From the NCBI RefSeq assembly GCF_019399235.1, contig NZ_JAELVH010000008.1, forward strand, positions 1 through 56,134: a stretch of 56,134 nt of DNA, read 5' to 3'. Below are positions 34,450-44,372 of this stretch, piece by piece; position 1 is the stretch's first letter, and every line of letters starts with the position of its first letter. This stretch comes from Streptomyces poriferorum (lineage in GTDB: Bacteria > Actinomycetota > Actinomycetes > Streptomycetales > Streptomycetaceae). The notes under the pieces were generated by a model, which searched no databases, was not told the origin of the DNA, and worked only from the letters and a program-made list of their open reading frames with translations. The translations under genes were made by a program, and so were the position numbers.

Positions 34450-35716
34450 GGACCGCCGGCGCCTGATCGGGAAGCTGGTCGCGTCGGCCGTGCAGGCGTT
34501 GCCCGGGCAGCGCACCCCGGTACCGGAAGGGGCGCGTACGGCGGAGCCACGCCGCCTCGGTCCCGCCCCTGCCCGCACCGGCCGGGCACCCGACACGACG
34601 TACGCGAGCGTCCTCGTCCACCGCCACAGCAACGGGGGCCGGGAGGCGTTCGGGGTCGAGGCCTGGTGCCAGGGTGTGGAGACACTGCCGTACACCACGG
34701 GCGACGACTTTCTGCGGCCGTACGACATCAGCCTCGGCCATGCCCGAAGGGGCGGCACGGCCCCGTCCGAACTGTTCAAGTCCATCGAGCGCTGGTCGGG
34801 GTACCAGCACCCGCTGACGGAATGGATCAACCGGTGCCGGCAGGCCCACGGCGACGCACTGCAGCTCGTCATCCTGGACGAGACCGGCTTCGATCTGCCG
34901 TGGGAGGCACTCATCCTGCCCGCCGTGCCGGCAGCAGGGCTTCCGGAGGGGCCGCTGGGAGCACTCGTCGACATGGCGCGCTGGCTCGGCGGATTCCCGG
35001 TCGATGTGGCTGCGCCGAGCGGCGCGGTCGTGGGCTTCTTCCACTCCGACATGATGAGTGACCAGAACTTCTTCCAAAGCTATGAGCACCGGCCGCACTT
35101 CGGCATCGAGACCTTCCTCAAGAGCCTCGACGACCTCCCGGCGAAGCCGACCGGCATGGTCTACATGGGCTGCCACGGCACGTTCGACCACGAGGTACTC
35201 GCCAACCTCACCCTCGCCGGTGCGACCTGGGCGGACTACCAGAGGCACGGCATGCAGGTCCTGGGGCGGGAGCACGCGCTGGTCTGCCTCAACGCCTGCC
35301 ACTCCGGTCGCCTCCTCGACTACGACAGGGACGGCAGGCAGGGACTGCGGGGCTTCACCCAGGTCTTTCTGGAGAAGGGCGCGGGCGGTTGCATCGTCTC
35401 GGCCGGAGAGGTCGGTGACGCCGAGGCCCGCGTCATGATCCGCCGGATCGTCGACACCGTCACCGAGGACCCCGAACGGCCGGTGGCCCGCGCACTGCGG
35501 TCCTTCCGAGCCGATGTCCACACGGCGTTCGCCGCCGAAGGCGACGTCCCGATGATGGTCAGAGACGATGGGACGTTCGACACGGACCGGCAGCGGAGCG
35601 TGCTGCGACTGCTGTACAGCCTGATGTTCCAGTACTACGGGCACCCCCTCAGCACCGTGCGCCTCAGCGGGCGCAGCCAGGGCGGCCCGGACCGGACGGA
35701 GGCGGGCGCGCCGTGA
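34442..35716 (+). CDS. CHAT-domain (caspase-like) protease
   Basis: 424-residue protein with a C-terminal CHAT domain (about 150-400). The catalytic dyad is H245 in YMGCHGTFDHEV and C286 in CLNACHSGRLLD, with the preceding strand LDETGFDLPWEALILP typical of the family. CHAT proteases are cysteine peptidases that are switched on by partner proteins in several bacterial immune systems. Start GTG 34442 overlaps the vWA gene by 8 bp, and its stop overlaps the receptor start (GTGA). So vWA, CHAT and receptor are translationally coupled. It takes the place held by the trypsin protein in cassette A. Confidence 0.9.
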   Translation: MGEDRRRLIGKLVASAVQALPGQRTPVPEGARTAEPRRLGPAPARTGRAPDTTYASVLVHRHSNGGREAFGVEAWCQGVETLPYTTGDDFLRPYDISLGHARRGGTAPSELFKSIERWSGYQHPLTEWINRCRQAHGDALQLVILDETGFDLPWEALILPAVPAAGLPEGPLGALVDMARWLGGFPVDVAAPSGAVVGFFHSDMMSDQNFFQSYEHRPHFGIETFLKSLDDLPAKPTGMVYMGCHGTFDHEVLANLTLAGATWADYQRHGMQVLGREHALVCLNACHSGRLLDYDRDGRQGLRGFTQVFLEKGAGGCIVSAGEVGDAEARVMIRRIVDTVTEDPERPVARALRSFRADVHTAFAAEGDVPMMVRDDGTFDTDRQRSVLRLLYSLMFQYYGHPLSTVRLSGRSQGGPDRTEAGAP

Positions 35717-38700
35717 CCCAGGAGGAACGCCCCCTGCTGATCGAGCCCGTCGTGGGCTGGCTGCCCGAGGTGGAACCCGGCCTCGTCCAGTGCGTCAGCG
35801 TGGACCTGCGCGGCCCACTCGACGACCGGGGGGAGACCGACGCCGACGCGTGGCCGTACGACGAGGAGGAGCTGGCCTTCAGCGCCTCGCTGGACGGTTC
35901 CCCCTACTTCGTCTGCGAGGTGCTCGACGACCCGGGGCTCGTCCTGCACCGCTTCGGAGGTACGTACGGTCCGGCGACGTTCCTCGTCACCGCGGGACCC
36001 TCCACCGGCCACGCCGTGCTGCGGCTGACCATCTTCAACCAGTGGGGTGCGACGGTACGCAAGGCCGAACTTCCCTGCGTCATCACGGAGCCGGCCGAGT
36101 CCGGCGGGAGGCTGCCCGCCGCTCGCAGCATTCCGGGCGCCCCCGCCGGTGGTGCCGGTCCGGACGACCCCGGCGACGGAGCGGGCGGCGACGGCGGGGG
36201 GCACGGGTGGCCCGGCACGTCCGCTCCCGCTCCGGGGAGGCGCGACGCCCGCCCCGGAAGACCCGCGCCTCCCGGCCGCCTCGACTCGAGCATCACCGTG
36301 AGCTTCGCGGGGTTCGACCGGGCCTGGGCGGCGTGGATCGCGGACCGGCTGGAGCGGCGCGGGGTGACCCTCATCCACCAGCGCTGGGATCCTCCGGCCG
36401 AACTGCCGCTGACGGAAGCCCTCACCGATCTCACGTTCTCCCCGGGCCGGGTCCTGATCCTGCTCAGCGACTGGTACTTCCAGCTCGGCCCGCGCAGCCA
36501 CGAGGAGTGGAACCGGGCCCTGCGCGCGGTGGTCGCCCCCGACCCCCGCCGGTTTGCCGCGGTCTCCATCACGACCTCGGCCCTGCCCGGCGCCACATCG
36601 GTGTTCGCCGCGCCGGACCTCACCGGCGTCGGCGCGGACGAGGCGGAACGACGGCTGCTGGCAGGGCTGGGGCTGCCCACCGACCCGCTGCCCGCCCATG
36701 ACGCGTCGCTGCCGGGACCTCGCTTCCCGGCCGACGTTCCCGAGGTCTGGAGTGGGGTCCCACGCCGCAACACCCGCTTCACCGGGCGGGAGGAATTGCT
36801 CGCCTCCGTGTACGGGACACTGCGCGCGGGAGGGCCTCGGCACGACAGCGTCACGCTGCACGGCATGTCCGGCGTAGGCAAGACGCAGCTCGCCGCCGAG
36901 TACGTGTACCGGTTCGGTTCCGAGTACGACGTGGTGTGGTGGGTGCCCGCGGACCGGCGTGCGCTCTACCGGCAGAGACTCGCCGAACTCGCCCCGGAAC
37001 TCGGCCTGTCCACCGGCGCCGAGTACGGCGAACGCCTCCGCGCGGTCCGTGACGCGTTGCGCCGCGGTGAGCCGCATCGTCACTGGCTGCTGGTCCTGGA
37101 CGGCGCGGACGAACCCGACCAGATCTGGGACCTGGTCCCGACCGGCCCCGGACACGTCCTGATCACCTCCCGCAATCCGGAGTGGAGCGAGCACAACAGC
37201 CACCTCGTCGAGGTACCGGTCTACGAACGTGACGAGTCGGTCGCCTTCATCCGCCGCCGCGCCCCCCGCCTCACCCACACCGAGGCGGACCGGCTCGCCG
37301 GCGCGTTGGAGGACCTCCCGCTGCTGCTCGACCAGACCGCGGGCTGGCTCAACGACTCCGACATGTCGGTCGAGGAGTACATCGAACTCCTCGGCGGCGG
37401 CATCGACCAGGATGTCATCAAGGTCTCCGCGGACTTCCCCCTGGCCTTCCAGACCGCCTGGTCGATACTGCTGAACAAGCTCAGGGAGACCGTCCCCGAG
37501 TCCGTCGACCTGCTGCGCCTGTGCAGCTTCTTCGCACCCGGGTCCATTCCCGTACGGCTGCTCAAGGCGATTCCGCTGGACGAACTGCCCGAACGGCTCC
37601 GGGGCCGGATGAATGACCGGCTCGGGTGGGACCGGGCGATCCATCAACTGCGCCAGTACTCCGTGGTCCGCGTGGAGGCCCACGAATCCGTCGCCGGGGA
37701 TCTGACCTCGGGCGAGTCGATCTACCTGCACCGCATGGTCCACCAGATCGTCCGCAAGGACATGCCCGAGCGCGAACGGCCGGTATTCGCCGAGGGTGCG
37801 CGCCGTGCCCTTGCCGCCGCCGACCCGGGTGACCCGTCGGAGACCACTCGCTGGCCGGTCTACGCGGCACTCACCCCCCACCTCGAATGGGCGGAGATCC
37901 TGGACGGTACGGACGCGGCGGTGCACCAGCTGGCCCTCAACTGCCTTCGCTATATGTACCTTTCGGGGGAGTACGGAAGCGGTGTCCGGTTCGCCCGCCC
38001 GGCGATGGACTCCTGGGAGGCACTGCTCGGGCCCGCCGACCCCCGGATCTGGGCGCTGCGCCACCACTACGCCAACCTGCTGCGGGCCCTCGGCGACTAC
38101 CGCGGCAGCGAGAGCGTCGAGCGTGCCACCGCCGACTTCCTGGCCGTCGAGCGCGGTGAGCTGGACCTCGACCACCTGCGCGCCGCCGGCGGTCTCGCCG
38201 CCGATCTGCGAGGCCTCGGACGTTATCAGGAGGCCCTGGACCTCTCCGCCTCGATCCTGGAGCGTGACCGGAGACTGCTCGGACCCGAGGACTCCCGCAC
38301 GCTCAACGCGGAGAACAACCTCGCTGTATCGCTGCGGCTGCTCGGCCGGTACGAAGAGGCGAGGCAACAGGACGAGCGCACCCTGGCCCTGCGCCGGTCC
38401 GTCCTGGCGCCGAACGCGCCGCCGACCCTCTACTCGGAGATCAACCTCGCCATGGACCTGCGGCTCCTCGGCCGGCACCGGGAGGCCGAACTGGCCCTGC
38501 GCGAGACGGTGGGGCGCCATCTGCGGGGCATGGGCGGCAACAACCCGCAGACGCTGCGCGCCCAATACCACTTGACGCTCTGCCAGTACGCGCTGGAGGG
38601 AGCCGTGTCCGCGCTTCCGGCGCTCGCCGCGACCAGGCAGAGCGCCCTGCGGCTCCTCGGTGAGGACGACCCCCTCACTCTTCTGATCACCACGGCCGTC

Positions 38701-39138
38701 GCCACGGCGGAGAGGGAGGCCGGCGAACCCCGACAGGCCCTGGAACTGCACGAACACGTGGCGAACGGCTACCGGCGGATGCTGGGCGACCGGCATCCGT
38801 ACACGATCGGCGTCGAGGGCAACCTGGGGCTGATGCACTGGTCGCTCGGGGACCGCGATCTCGGTTCCCAGCGGGTCGAGCGGGCCCGTATCGCGATGGC
38901 GGGCGCGGTCGGCGAGGAGCATCCCTGGACGATCGGCTGCGCGATGAACACGGTCGTGATGAGGGCCCGCACAGGACGGCTCGGCGCCGCGCGCGAGCTG
39001 GGCCGGGTCACGTGCGAGCGCGCCAATGCCACGCTGACGTCCCGCCATCCGCTCTCCGTGGCCTGCTACGCCGCGATCGCGACCAGGCCGGCAGACGGCG
39101 ACCCCGTGTTCTGGCCCTTCGAACCGCTCATCATCTGA
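35713..39138 (+). CDS. TIR-NB-ARC-TPR receptor with extra N-terminal beta domain (copy 2)
   Basis: 1141-residue STAND protein. Residues 1-135 form an extra domain rich in beta strands (FSASLDGSPYFVCEVL, AVLRLTIFNQWGATVRKAELPC) that I do not recognise, followed by a Pro/Gly linker (about 140-192). Next come TIR-like (about 195-335, VSFAGFDRAWAAWIADRLERRG), NB-ARC (P-loop G384-M-S-G-V-G-K390-T) and 42-residue TPRs to the end. The NB-ARC part is nearly identical to copy 1, while the TPRs differ a great deal, suggesting different ligands. Translation starts at GTG 35713, overlapping the CHAT stop. It ends W-P-F-E-P-L-I-I, similar to the W-D-F-E-P-Q-M-I end of copy 1. Confidence 0.88.
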   Translation: MTQEERPLLIEPVVGWLPEVEPGLVQCVSVDLRGPLDDRGETDADAWPYDEEELAFSASLDGSPYFVCEVLDDPGLVLHRFGGTYGPATFLVTAGPSTGHAVLRLTIFNQWGATVRKAELPCVITEPAESGGRLPAARSIPGAPAGGAGPDDPGDGAGGDGGGHGWPGTSAPAPGRRDARPGRPAPPGRLDSSITVSFAGFDRAWAAWIADRLERRGVTLIHQRWDPPAELPLTEALTDLTFSPGRVLILLSDWYFQLGPRSHEEWNRALRAVVAPDPRRFAAVSITTSALPGATSVFAAPDLTGVGADEAERRLLAGLGLPTDPLPAHDASLPGPRFPADVPEVWSGVPRRNTRFTGREELLASVYGTLRAGGPRHDSVTLHGMSGVGKTQLAAEYVYRFGSEYDVVWWVPADRRALYRQRLAELAPELGLSTGAEYGERLRAVRDALRRGEPHRHWLLVLDGADEPDQIWDLVPTGPGHVLITSRNPEWSEHNSHLVEVPVYERDESVAFIRRRAPRLTHTEADRLAGALEDLPLLLDQTAGWLNDSDMSVEEYIELLGGGIDQDVIKVSADFPLAFQTAWSILLNKLRETVPESVDLLRLCSFFAPGSIPVRLLKAIPLDELPERLRGRMNDRLGWDRAIHQLRQYSVVRVEAHESVAGDLTSGESIYLHRMVHQIVRKDMPERERPVFAEGARRALAAADPGDPSETTRWPVYAALTPHLEWAEILDGTDAAVHQLALNCLRYMYLSGEYGSGVRFARPAMDSWEALLGPADPRIWALRHHYANLLRALGDYRGSESVERATADFLAVERGELDLDHLRAAGGLAADLRGLGRYQEALDLSASILERDRRLLGPEDSRTLNAENNLAVSLRLLGRYEEARQQDERTLALRRSVLAPNAPPTLYSEINLAMDLRLLGRHREAELALRETVGRHLRGMGGNNPQTLRAQYHLTLCQYALEGAVSALPALAATRQSALRLLGEDDPLTLLITTAVATAEREAGEPRQALELHEHVANGYRRMLGDRHPYTIGVEGNLGLMHWSLGDRDLGSQRVERARIAMAGAVGEEHPWTIGCAMNTVVMRARTGRLGAARELGRVTCERANATLTSRHPLSVACYAAIATRPADGDPVFWPFEPLII

Positions 39139-39169
39139 GGGGAAGACGGCCCCTCGCACCCACGCCGAA

Positions 39170-39204
39170 GGCCCGCCCCCGCGATCATCTCGCGGAGCCG
39201 GGCC
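39170..39204. terminator. Bidirectional terminator at island end
   Basis: Nested stems GGCCCG/CGGGCC (39170-39175, 39199-39204) and CCGCGA/TCGCGG (39179-39184, 39190-39195) between the convergent receptor gene and kgd. Confidence 0.75.
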
Positions 39205-39225
39205 CTCGTTTCGTACATGCGCCGG

Positions 39226-42200
39226 TCAGGCCTCGAAGACCTCCGCGACCAGCTGAGCCTGCTCCGTCTGGTGGCGCTTGGCCGAGCCGACCGCCGGGGA
39301 AGAGCCGCGCGGCCGCGAGATGCGGCGCAGGCGCTCACCGTGCGGGACGTCGGCGCCGACGGCCAGGTCCAGGTGGTCGATCAGGTTCAGGGCGATGAAC
39401 GGCCATGCGCCCTGGTTGGCCGGCTCCTCCTGGGCCCACAGGTACTTCGCCGCGTTCGGGTACTTGGCGATCTCGGCCTGGAGCTCCGCGCCCGGCAGCG
39501 GGTACAGGCGCTCCAGACGGATGATCGCGGTCTCCGTGTCGCCGCGCTTCTGGCGCTCGGCGTCCAGGTCGTAGTAGACCTTGCCGGCGCAGAAGACGAC
39601 CTTGCGGACCGCGCTCGGGTCGACCGAGTCGTCGCCGATCACCGGGCGGAAACCGCCGACGGTGAACTCCTCCGCCTTCGACGCCGCCGCCTTGAGGCGG
39701 AGCATCGACTTCGGGGTGAAGACGATCAGCGGCTTGTGGTGCGGGTTGTGCACCTGCCACCGCAGAAGGTGGAAGTAGTTCGACGGCAGGGTCGGCATCG
39801 CGACCGTCATGTTGTCCTGCGCGCACATCTGGAGGAAGCGCTCCGGGCGGGCGGACGAGTGGTCCGGGCCCTGGCCCTCGTAGCCGTGCGGCAGCAGCAG
39901 CGTGACGCCGGAGGTCTGGCCCCACTTCTGCTCGGCCGAGGAGATGAACTCGTCGACGACGGTCTGCGCGCCGTTGACGAAGTCACCGAACTGGGCCTCC
40001 CAGACGACGAGCGACTCCGGGCGGGCCAGCGAGTAGCCGTACTCGAAGCCCATCGCCGCGTACTCGCTGAGCAGCGAGTCGTAGACGTTGTAACGGGCCT
40101 GCTCGTCGGTGAGGTAGAGCAGCGGGGTGTAGTCCTCGCCGGTCACCTGGTCGACCAGCACCGCGTGGCGCTGGCCGAACGTGCCGCGGCGGGTGTCCTG
40201 GCCGGCGAGCCGGACCGGGGTGCCCTCCATCAGCAGCGAACCGATGGCCAGGGTCTCGCCCATGCCCCAGTCGATCGTGCCGTCCTCCACCGAGGCCGCA
40301 CGACGCTGCATCTGCGGCATCAGGCGCGGGTGGACGGTGATGTGGTCCGGGATGTTGACCTGCGACTCGGCGATCCGCTTCACGACCTCCTGGGAGATCG
40401 CGGTGGTCACGGCCACCGGGAACTCGGCCTGGGGGTCCGACACATGCGGCTGCGCCGGGTGCGAGGTGGCCTCGCGGACCTCCGCGAACACCTTCTCCAG
40501 CTGACCCTGGAAGTCCTGGAGCGCCTGCTCCGCCTCTTCCAGCGTGATGTCGCCACGACCGATGAGGGACTCGGTGTACAGCTTGCGCACCGAGCGCTTC
40601 TTGTCGATCAGGGTGTACATCTGCGGGTTGGTGAACTGCGGGTTGTCGCCCTCGTTGTGACCGCGGCGGCGGTAGCAGATGAGGTCGATCACGACGTCCT
40701 TGTTGAACGCCTGACGGAACTCGAAGGCCAGCCGTGCGACACGGACGACGGCCTCGGGGTCGTCACCGTTGACGTGGATGATCGGCGCCTCGATCATGCG
40801 CGCCACGTCGGTGGCGTACATCGAGGAGCGCGAGGACTCCGGGGCGGCGGTGAAGCCGACCTGGTTGTTGATCACCACGTGCACGGTGCCGCCGGTGCGG
40901 TAGCCGCGCAGCTGCGACATGTTGAGCGTCTCGGCGACGACGCCCTGGCCCGCGAAGGCCGCGTCGCCGTGGAGCGCGACGGGCAGGACGGTGAAGTCAG
41001 TGCCGCCCTTGTTGATGATGTCCTGCTTGGCGCGGGCGATGCCCTCCAGGACCGGGTCGACCGCCTCCAGGTGCGAGGGGTTGGCGGCCAGCGAGACCTT
41101 GATCTGCTCGCCGTCCAGGCCGGTGAAGGTGCCCTCGGCGCCCAGGTGGTACTTGACGTCGCCGGAGCCGTGCATCGACTTCGGGTCGAGGTTGCCCTCG
41201 AACTCCCGGAAGATCTGCGCGTACGACTTGCCGACGATGTTCGCCAGCACGTTCAGCCGGCCGCGGTGGGCCATGCCGATGACGACCTCGTCGAGGCGGG
41301 CCTCGGCGGCGGAGTCGATGACCGCGTCGAGCAGCGGGATGACGGACTCGCCGCCCTCCAGCGAGAACCGCTTCTGGCCGACGTACTTCGTCTGCAGGAA
41401 GGTCTCGAACGCCTCCGCGGCGTTCAGCCGGCGCAGGATGCGCAGCTGCTCCTCGCGCTCGGGCTTGGGGCGCGGACGCTCCACCCGGTCCTGGAGCCAC
41501 TTGCGCTGCTTCGGGTCCTGGATGTGCATGAACTCGATGCCGGTGGTGCGGCAGTACGACTCACGCAGCACACCGAGGATGTCGCGGAGCTTCATCATCG
41601 TCTTGCCGGCGAAACCGCCGACCGCGAAGTCCCGCTCCAGGTCCCACAGGGTGAGGCCGTGCTCGGTGATGTCCAGGTCGGGGTGCTTGCGCTGGTGGTA
41701 CTCCAGCGGGTCGGTGTCGGCCATGACGTGGCCGCGGACCCGGTAGGAGTGGATCAGCTCGAAGACCCGTGCGGCCTTGGTGACGTCGTCGTCGTGCGAG
41801 GCGTCGATGTCCTTGAGCCAGCGGACCGGCTCGTAGGGGATGCGCAGCGCCTTGAAGATCTCGTCGTAGAACTCGTTCTCGCCGAGCAGCAGCTGGGAGA
41901 GGATCCGCAGGAACTCGCCGGAGGCGGCGCCCTGGATGACCCGGTGGTCGTACGTCGAGGTCAGCGTCATGACCTTGGAGATGCCCAGCTTGTTCAGGGT
42001 GTCCTGCGACGTGCCCTGGAACTCCGCGGGGTAGTCCATCGCGCCGACGCCCATGATGAGGCCCTGTCCGGGCATCAGGCGGGGCACCGAGTGAACGGTG
42101 CCGATGCCGCCGGGGTTGGTCAGCGAGGCGGTGACGCCGGTGAAGTCGTCCATGCCGAGCTTGCCGTTGCGGGCCCGGCGGACGATGTCCTCGTAGGCCT

Positions 42201-43038
42201 GCCAGAACTCGAAGAAGTTGAGCGTCTCGGCCTTCTTGATGGCCGCGACGACCAGCTGGCGGTCGCCGTTCGGCTTCACCAGGTCGATGGCGAGGCCGAG
42301 GTTGACGTGCTCCGGCTTCACCAGGGTCGGCTTGCCGTCCTTCTGGGCGAAGGAGTAGTTCATCGCCGGCATGGCCTTGAGGGCCTGCACCATCGCGTAC
42401 CCGATGAGGTGCGTGAAGGAGATCTTCCCGCCGCGGGCGCGCTTGAGGTGGTTGTTGATGACGATGCGGTTGTCGAAGAGCAGCTTCACCGGGACGGCGC
42501 GGACGGACGTGGCCGTCGGCAGTTCCAGCGAGGCGTTCATGTTCTTCGCGACAGCGGCGGAGGGGCCGCGCAGCGTCACGTACTCCGGACCGGCCGGGGC
42601 CTCGGTGGCCGGGGCGGCGGGAGCCTTCGCGGCCGGAGCCGGTGCGGCCTTCGCCGGTGCGGCCTTCACCGGAGCCGCCGGGGCGGCAGGTGCGGATGCG
42701 GCCGGAGCGGGCGCCGGAGCAGCGGGTGCGGCCGGAGCCTTGGCCGCGGGTGCGGCAGGCGCGGCCGGAGCCGGTGCGGTGGCGGCCGGCGCCGCGGGCA
42801 CCGCAGCCCCCGCGGCTGCGGCGCCGGGAACGGGCTTGTCCGCCGTGCCGGACGTACCCGGCTTGTAGTCGGCGAAGAAGTCCCACCAGGCGCGATCGAC
42901 CGAATTGGGATCCTGGAGGTACTGCTGGTAGATCTCGTCGACGAGCCACTCATTGGGGCCAAAAGCGGCAGCCGGGTTCGTACCCGGGCTGGCTTGGTCG
43001 GTGGAGATGCTCGAGTTACTGGGGGACTGAGACGACAC
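39226..43038 (-). CDS. kgd: Multifunctional 2-oxoglutarate dehydrogenase E1/decarboxylase with E2-like domain
   Basis: 1270-residue TCA-cycle enzyme of actinobacterial type. It comprises a short N-terminal recruitment segment ([19 protein letters not shown]), an Ala/Pro-rich linker (about 50-125), a succinyltransferase E2-like domain with the DHRVIQGA motif (about 130-360), and the thiamine-dependent E1 part ([34 protein letters not shown]-terminal transketolase-like domain). No lipoyl domain is present, as usual for this family. It decarboxylates 2-oxoglutarate toward succinyl-CoA. Activity in relatives is restrained by the FHA protein GarA/OdhI. GTG 43038 ([10 protein letters not shown]) fits the family start better than TTG 43089. 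The 257-bp gap upstream (43039-43295) holds no gene that I can see. Confidence 0.95.
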   Translation of the reverse strand: MSSQSPSNSSISTDQASPGTNPAAAFGPNEWLVDEIYQQYLQDPNSVDRAWWDFFADYKPGTSGTADKPVPGAAAAGAAVPAAPAATAPAPAAPAAPAAKAPAAPAAPAPAPAASAPAAPAAPVKAAPAKAAPAPAAKAPAAPATEAPAGPEYVTLRGPSAAVAKNMNASLELPTATSVRAVPVKLLFDNRIVINNHLKRARGGKISFTHLIGYAMVQALKAMPAMNYSFAQKDGKPTLVKPEHVNLGLAIDLVKPNGDRQLVVAAIKKAETLNFFEFWQAYEDIVRRARNGKLGMDDFTGVTASLTNPGGIGTVHSVPRLMPGQGLIMGVGAMDYPAEFQGTSQDTLNKLGISKVMTLTSTYDHRVIQGAASGEFLRILSQLLLGENEFYDEIFKALRIPYEPVRWLKDIDASHDDDVTKAARVFELIHSYRVRGHVMADTDPLEYHQRKHPDLDITEHGLTLWDLERDFAVGGFAGKTMMKLRDILGVLRESYCRTTGIEFMHIQDPKQRKWLQDRVERPRPKPEREEQLRILRRLNAAEAFETFLQTKYVGQKRFSLEGGESVIPLLDAVIDSAAEARLDEVVIGMAHRGRLNVLANIVGKSYAQIFREFEGNLDPKSMHGSGDVKYHLGAEGTFTGLDGEQIKVSLAANPSHLEAVDPVLEGIARAKQDIINKGGTDFTVLPVALHGDAAFAGQGVVAETLNMSQLRGYRTGGTVHVVINNQVGFTAAPESSRSSMYATDVARMIEAPIIHVNGDDPEAVVRVARLAFEFRQAFNKDVVIDLICYRRRGHNEGDNPQFTNPQMYTLIDKKRSVRKLYTESLIGRGDITLEEAEQALQDFQGQLEKVFAEVREATSHPAQPHVSDPQAEFPVAVTTAISQEVVKRIAESQVNIPDHITVHPRLMPQMQRRAASVEDGTIDWGMGETLAIGSLLMEGTPVRLAGQDTRRGTFGQRHAVLVDQVTGEDYTPLLYLTDEQARYNVYDSLLSEYAAMGFEYGYSLARPESLVVWEAQFGDFVNGAQTVVDEFISSAEQKWGQTSGVTLLLPHGYEGQGPDHSSARPERFLQMCAQDNMTVAMPTLPSNYFHLLRWQVHNPHHKPLIVFTPKSMLRLKAAASKAEEFTVGGFRPVIGDDSVDPSAVRKVVFCAGKVYYDLDAERQKRGDTETAIIRLERLYPLPGAELQAEIAKYPNAAKYLWAQEEPANQGAWPFIALNLIDHLDLAVGADVPHGERLRRISRPRGSSPAVGSAKRHQTEQAQLVAEVFEA

Positions 43039-43295
43039 GGCGGCAACCGCCCTCTTCCGCTTCACAAGGTGATGGACAGCGGAAATCAAGGCTACGCCTC
43101 CCCGGCCGTTCCATGCAGGCCGGGCCGGTCTTCGTCGTGCAAGTCACATCGAAAGTCGGGTTTCGGGGCAGGAAATGGCGGGAAACAAGCTTGGTTCCGC
43201 TTAGCTCCGGGTACGCGAGACCGTAGTTACGGCCCCTTGGACCGTACCCCTTGAACAGAACACGTAGAACGTGCCCTTCCGGTTCGAACCCTATG

Positions 43296-44372
43296 TCAAC
43301 CTCGCGGCTGACGGATCCCCGGAAGAGTGACGCGTATGCGGCAGCCGCGAGCGGATTCGGCCACGCCGATCCGGCCGCCGTGCAGATCCACCGCCCAGCG
43401 GGCGATCGCCAGGCCCAGTCCCGTACCGCCGTCGCTTCCCGGACCGTGCGGAGAGGACACGTCGCCCCGGTTGAACCGCTCGAAGACCCGGTGCCACTCG
43501 GACTCCGGGATGCCGGGGCCCTCGTCCGTGACCTCCAGGTGCAGCGACTCGGGCTGTGCGCCGCGCCGGGCGCGCACGGTGACCCGGCCGTGCGGCGGAC
43601 TGTGCTTCACGGCGTTGTCGATCAGGTTGGCCACGACCTGGTGCAGCCGCTCGGCGTCCGCGTGCGCGGTCAGCTCCGGTGGCGACACGTCCAGGTGCAG
43701 ATGCACGTCCGTACGGGAGTGGTTGCCGGAGCCCGAGGACAGCCGGCGGTGTGCGGCGGCGAGGTTCGCCTCCTTGAGGACCCCCGACAGATAGGGCCAC
43801 ACCTCGAAACGGCCGGCCTTCAGCGTGACCACGCCGTTGTCCAGCCGGGACAGGTCCAGCAGCGTCTCCACGAGCCTGCCGAGCCGTTCCGTCTGTTTCA
43901 GGGCCGTGCGCATCGTCTCCGGATCGGCCGCGGACACCCCGTCCACGACGTTCTCCAGCACGGCTCTCAGCGCCGCGATGGGTGTGCGCAGCTCATGTGA
44001 GACATTCGCCACCAGCTCCTTGCGGTGCCGGTCCACGGCCGCCAGGTCGTCGGCCATCAGGTTGATCGTCTGCGCCAGGTCGCCGAGCTCGTCGCGCCGG
44101 TCGGCGCCGCTCACCCGTCTGGTGTAGTCGCCGTGCGAGATCGACCGGGCGACGGCCCTCATCTCGTCCAGCGGCGCGGTCAGGCCGTGCGCCACGAACT
44201 GGGTGATCAGGAGCGTCGCGATCACCGAGAACACCGTGATGAACCGCAGCTCCGTGCGCGTGCGCATGGCCACCATGACCAGCCCGGTCGTGATGAACAC
44301 CGAGACGACGACCAGGGTGCCCAGCTTGGCCTTGATCGAGAACGGCCGGAGCCCCGGTCCGGGCGCGGTCAT
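43296..44372 (-). CDS. Two-component sensor histidine kinase
   Basis: 358-residue membrane kinase. Two membrane segments (about 17-36 and 43-62) are separated by only a few residues, so there is practically no extracellular sensor. A HAMP domain follows (about 62-115), then the phospho-accepting H126 in NVSHELRTP, N box HQVVANLIDNAVKHS, G1 DEGPGIP and G2 GGTGLGLAIAR. It pairs with the response regulator encoded directly upstream (ATGA overlap). The near absence of a periplasmic loop suggests that it senses the membrane or uses a partner. Confidence 0.93.
   Translation of the reverse strand: MTAPGPGLRPFSIKAKLGTLVVVSVFITTGLVMVAMRTRTELRFITVFSVIATLLITQFVAHGLTAPLDEMRAVARSISHGDYTRRVSGADRRDELGDLAQTINLMADDLAAVDRHRKELVANVSHELRTPIAALRAVLENVVDGVSAADPETMRTALKQTERLGRLVETLLDLSRLDNGVVTLKAGRFEVWPYLSGVLKEANLAAAHRRLSSGSGNHSRTDVHLHLDVSPPELTAHADAERLHQVVANLIDNAVKHSPPHGRVTVRARRGAQPESLHLEVTDEGPGIPESEWHRVFERFNRGDVSSPHGPGSDGGTGLGLAIARWAVDLHGGRIGVAESARGCRIRVTLPGIRQPRG

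Noticed and set aside
35635..39159. 1174-codon minus-strand frame opposite the second receptor
   Set aside because: Shadow of the TIR-NB-ARC-TPR gene; a similar antisense frame lies opposite copy 1, as expected from their similar sequence.
39217..43254. 1345-codon plus-strand frame opposite kgd
   Set aside because: It is an antisense shadow of the conserved 2-oxoglutarate dehydrogenase gene, caused by GC-rich third positions, with a composition unlike any protein family.
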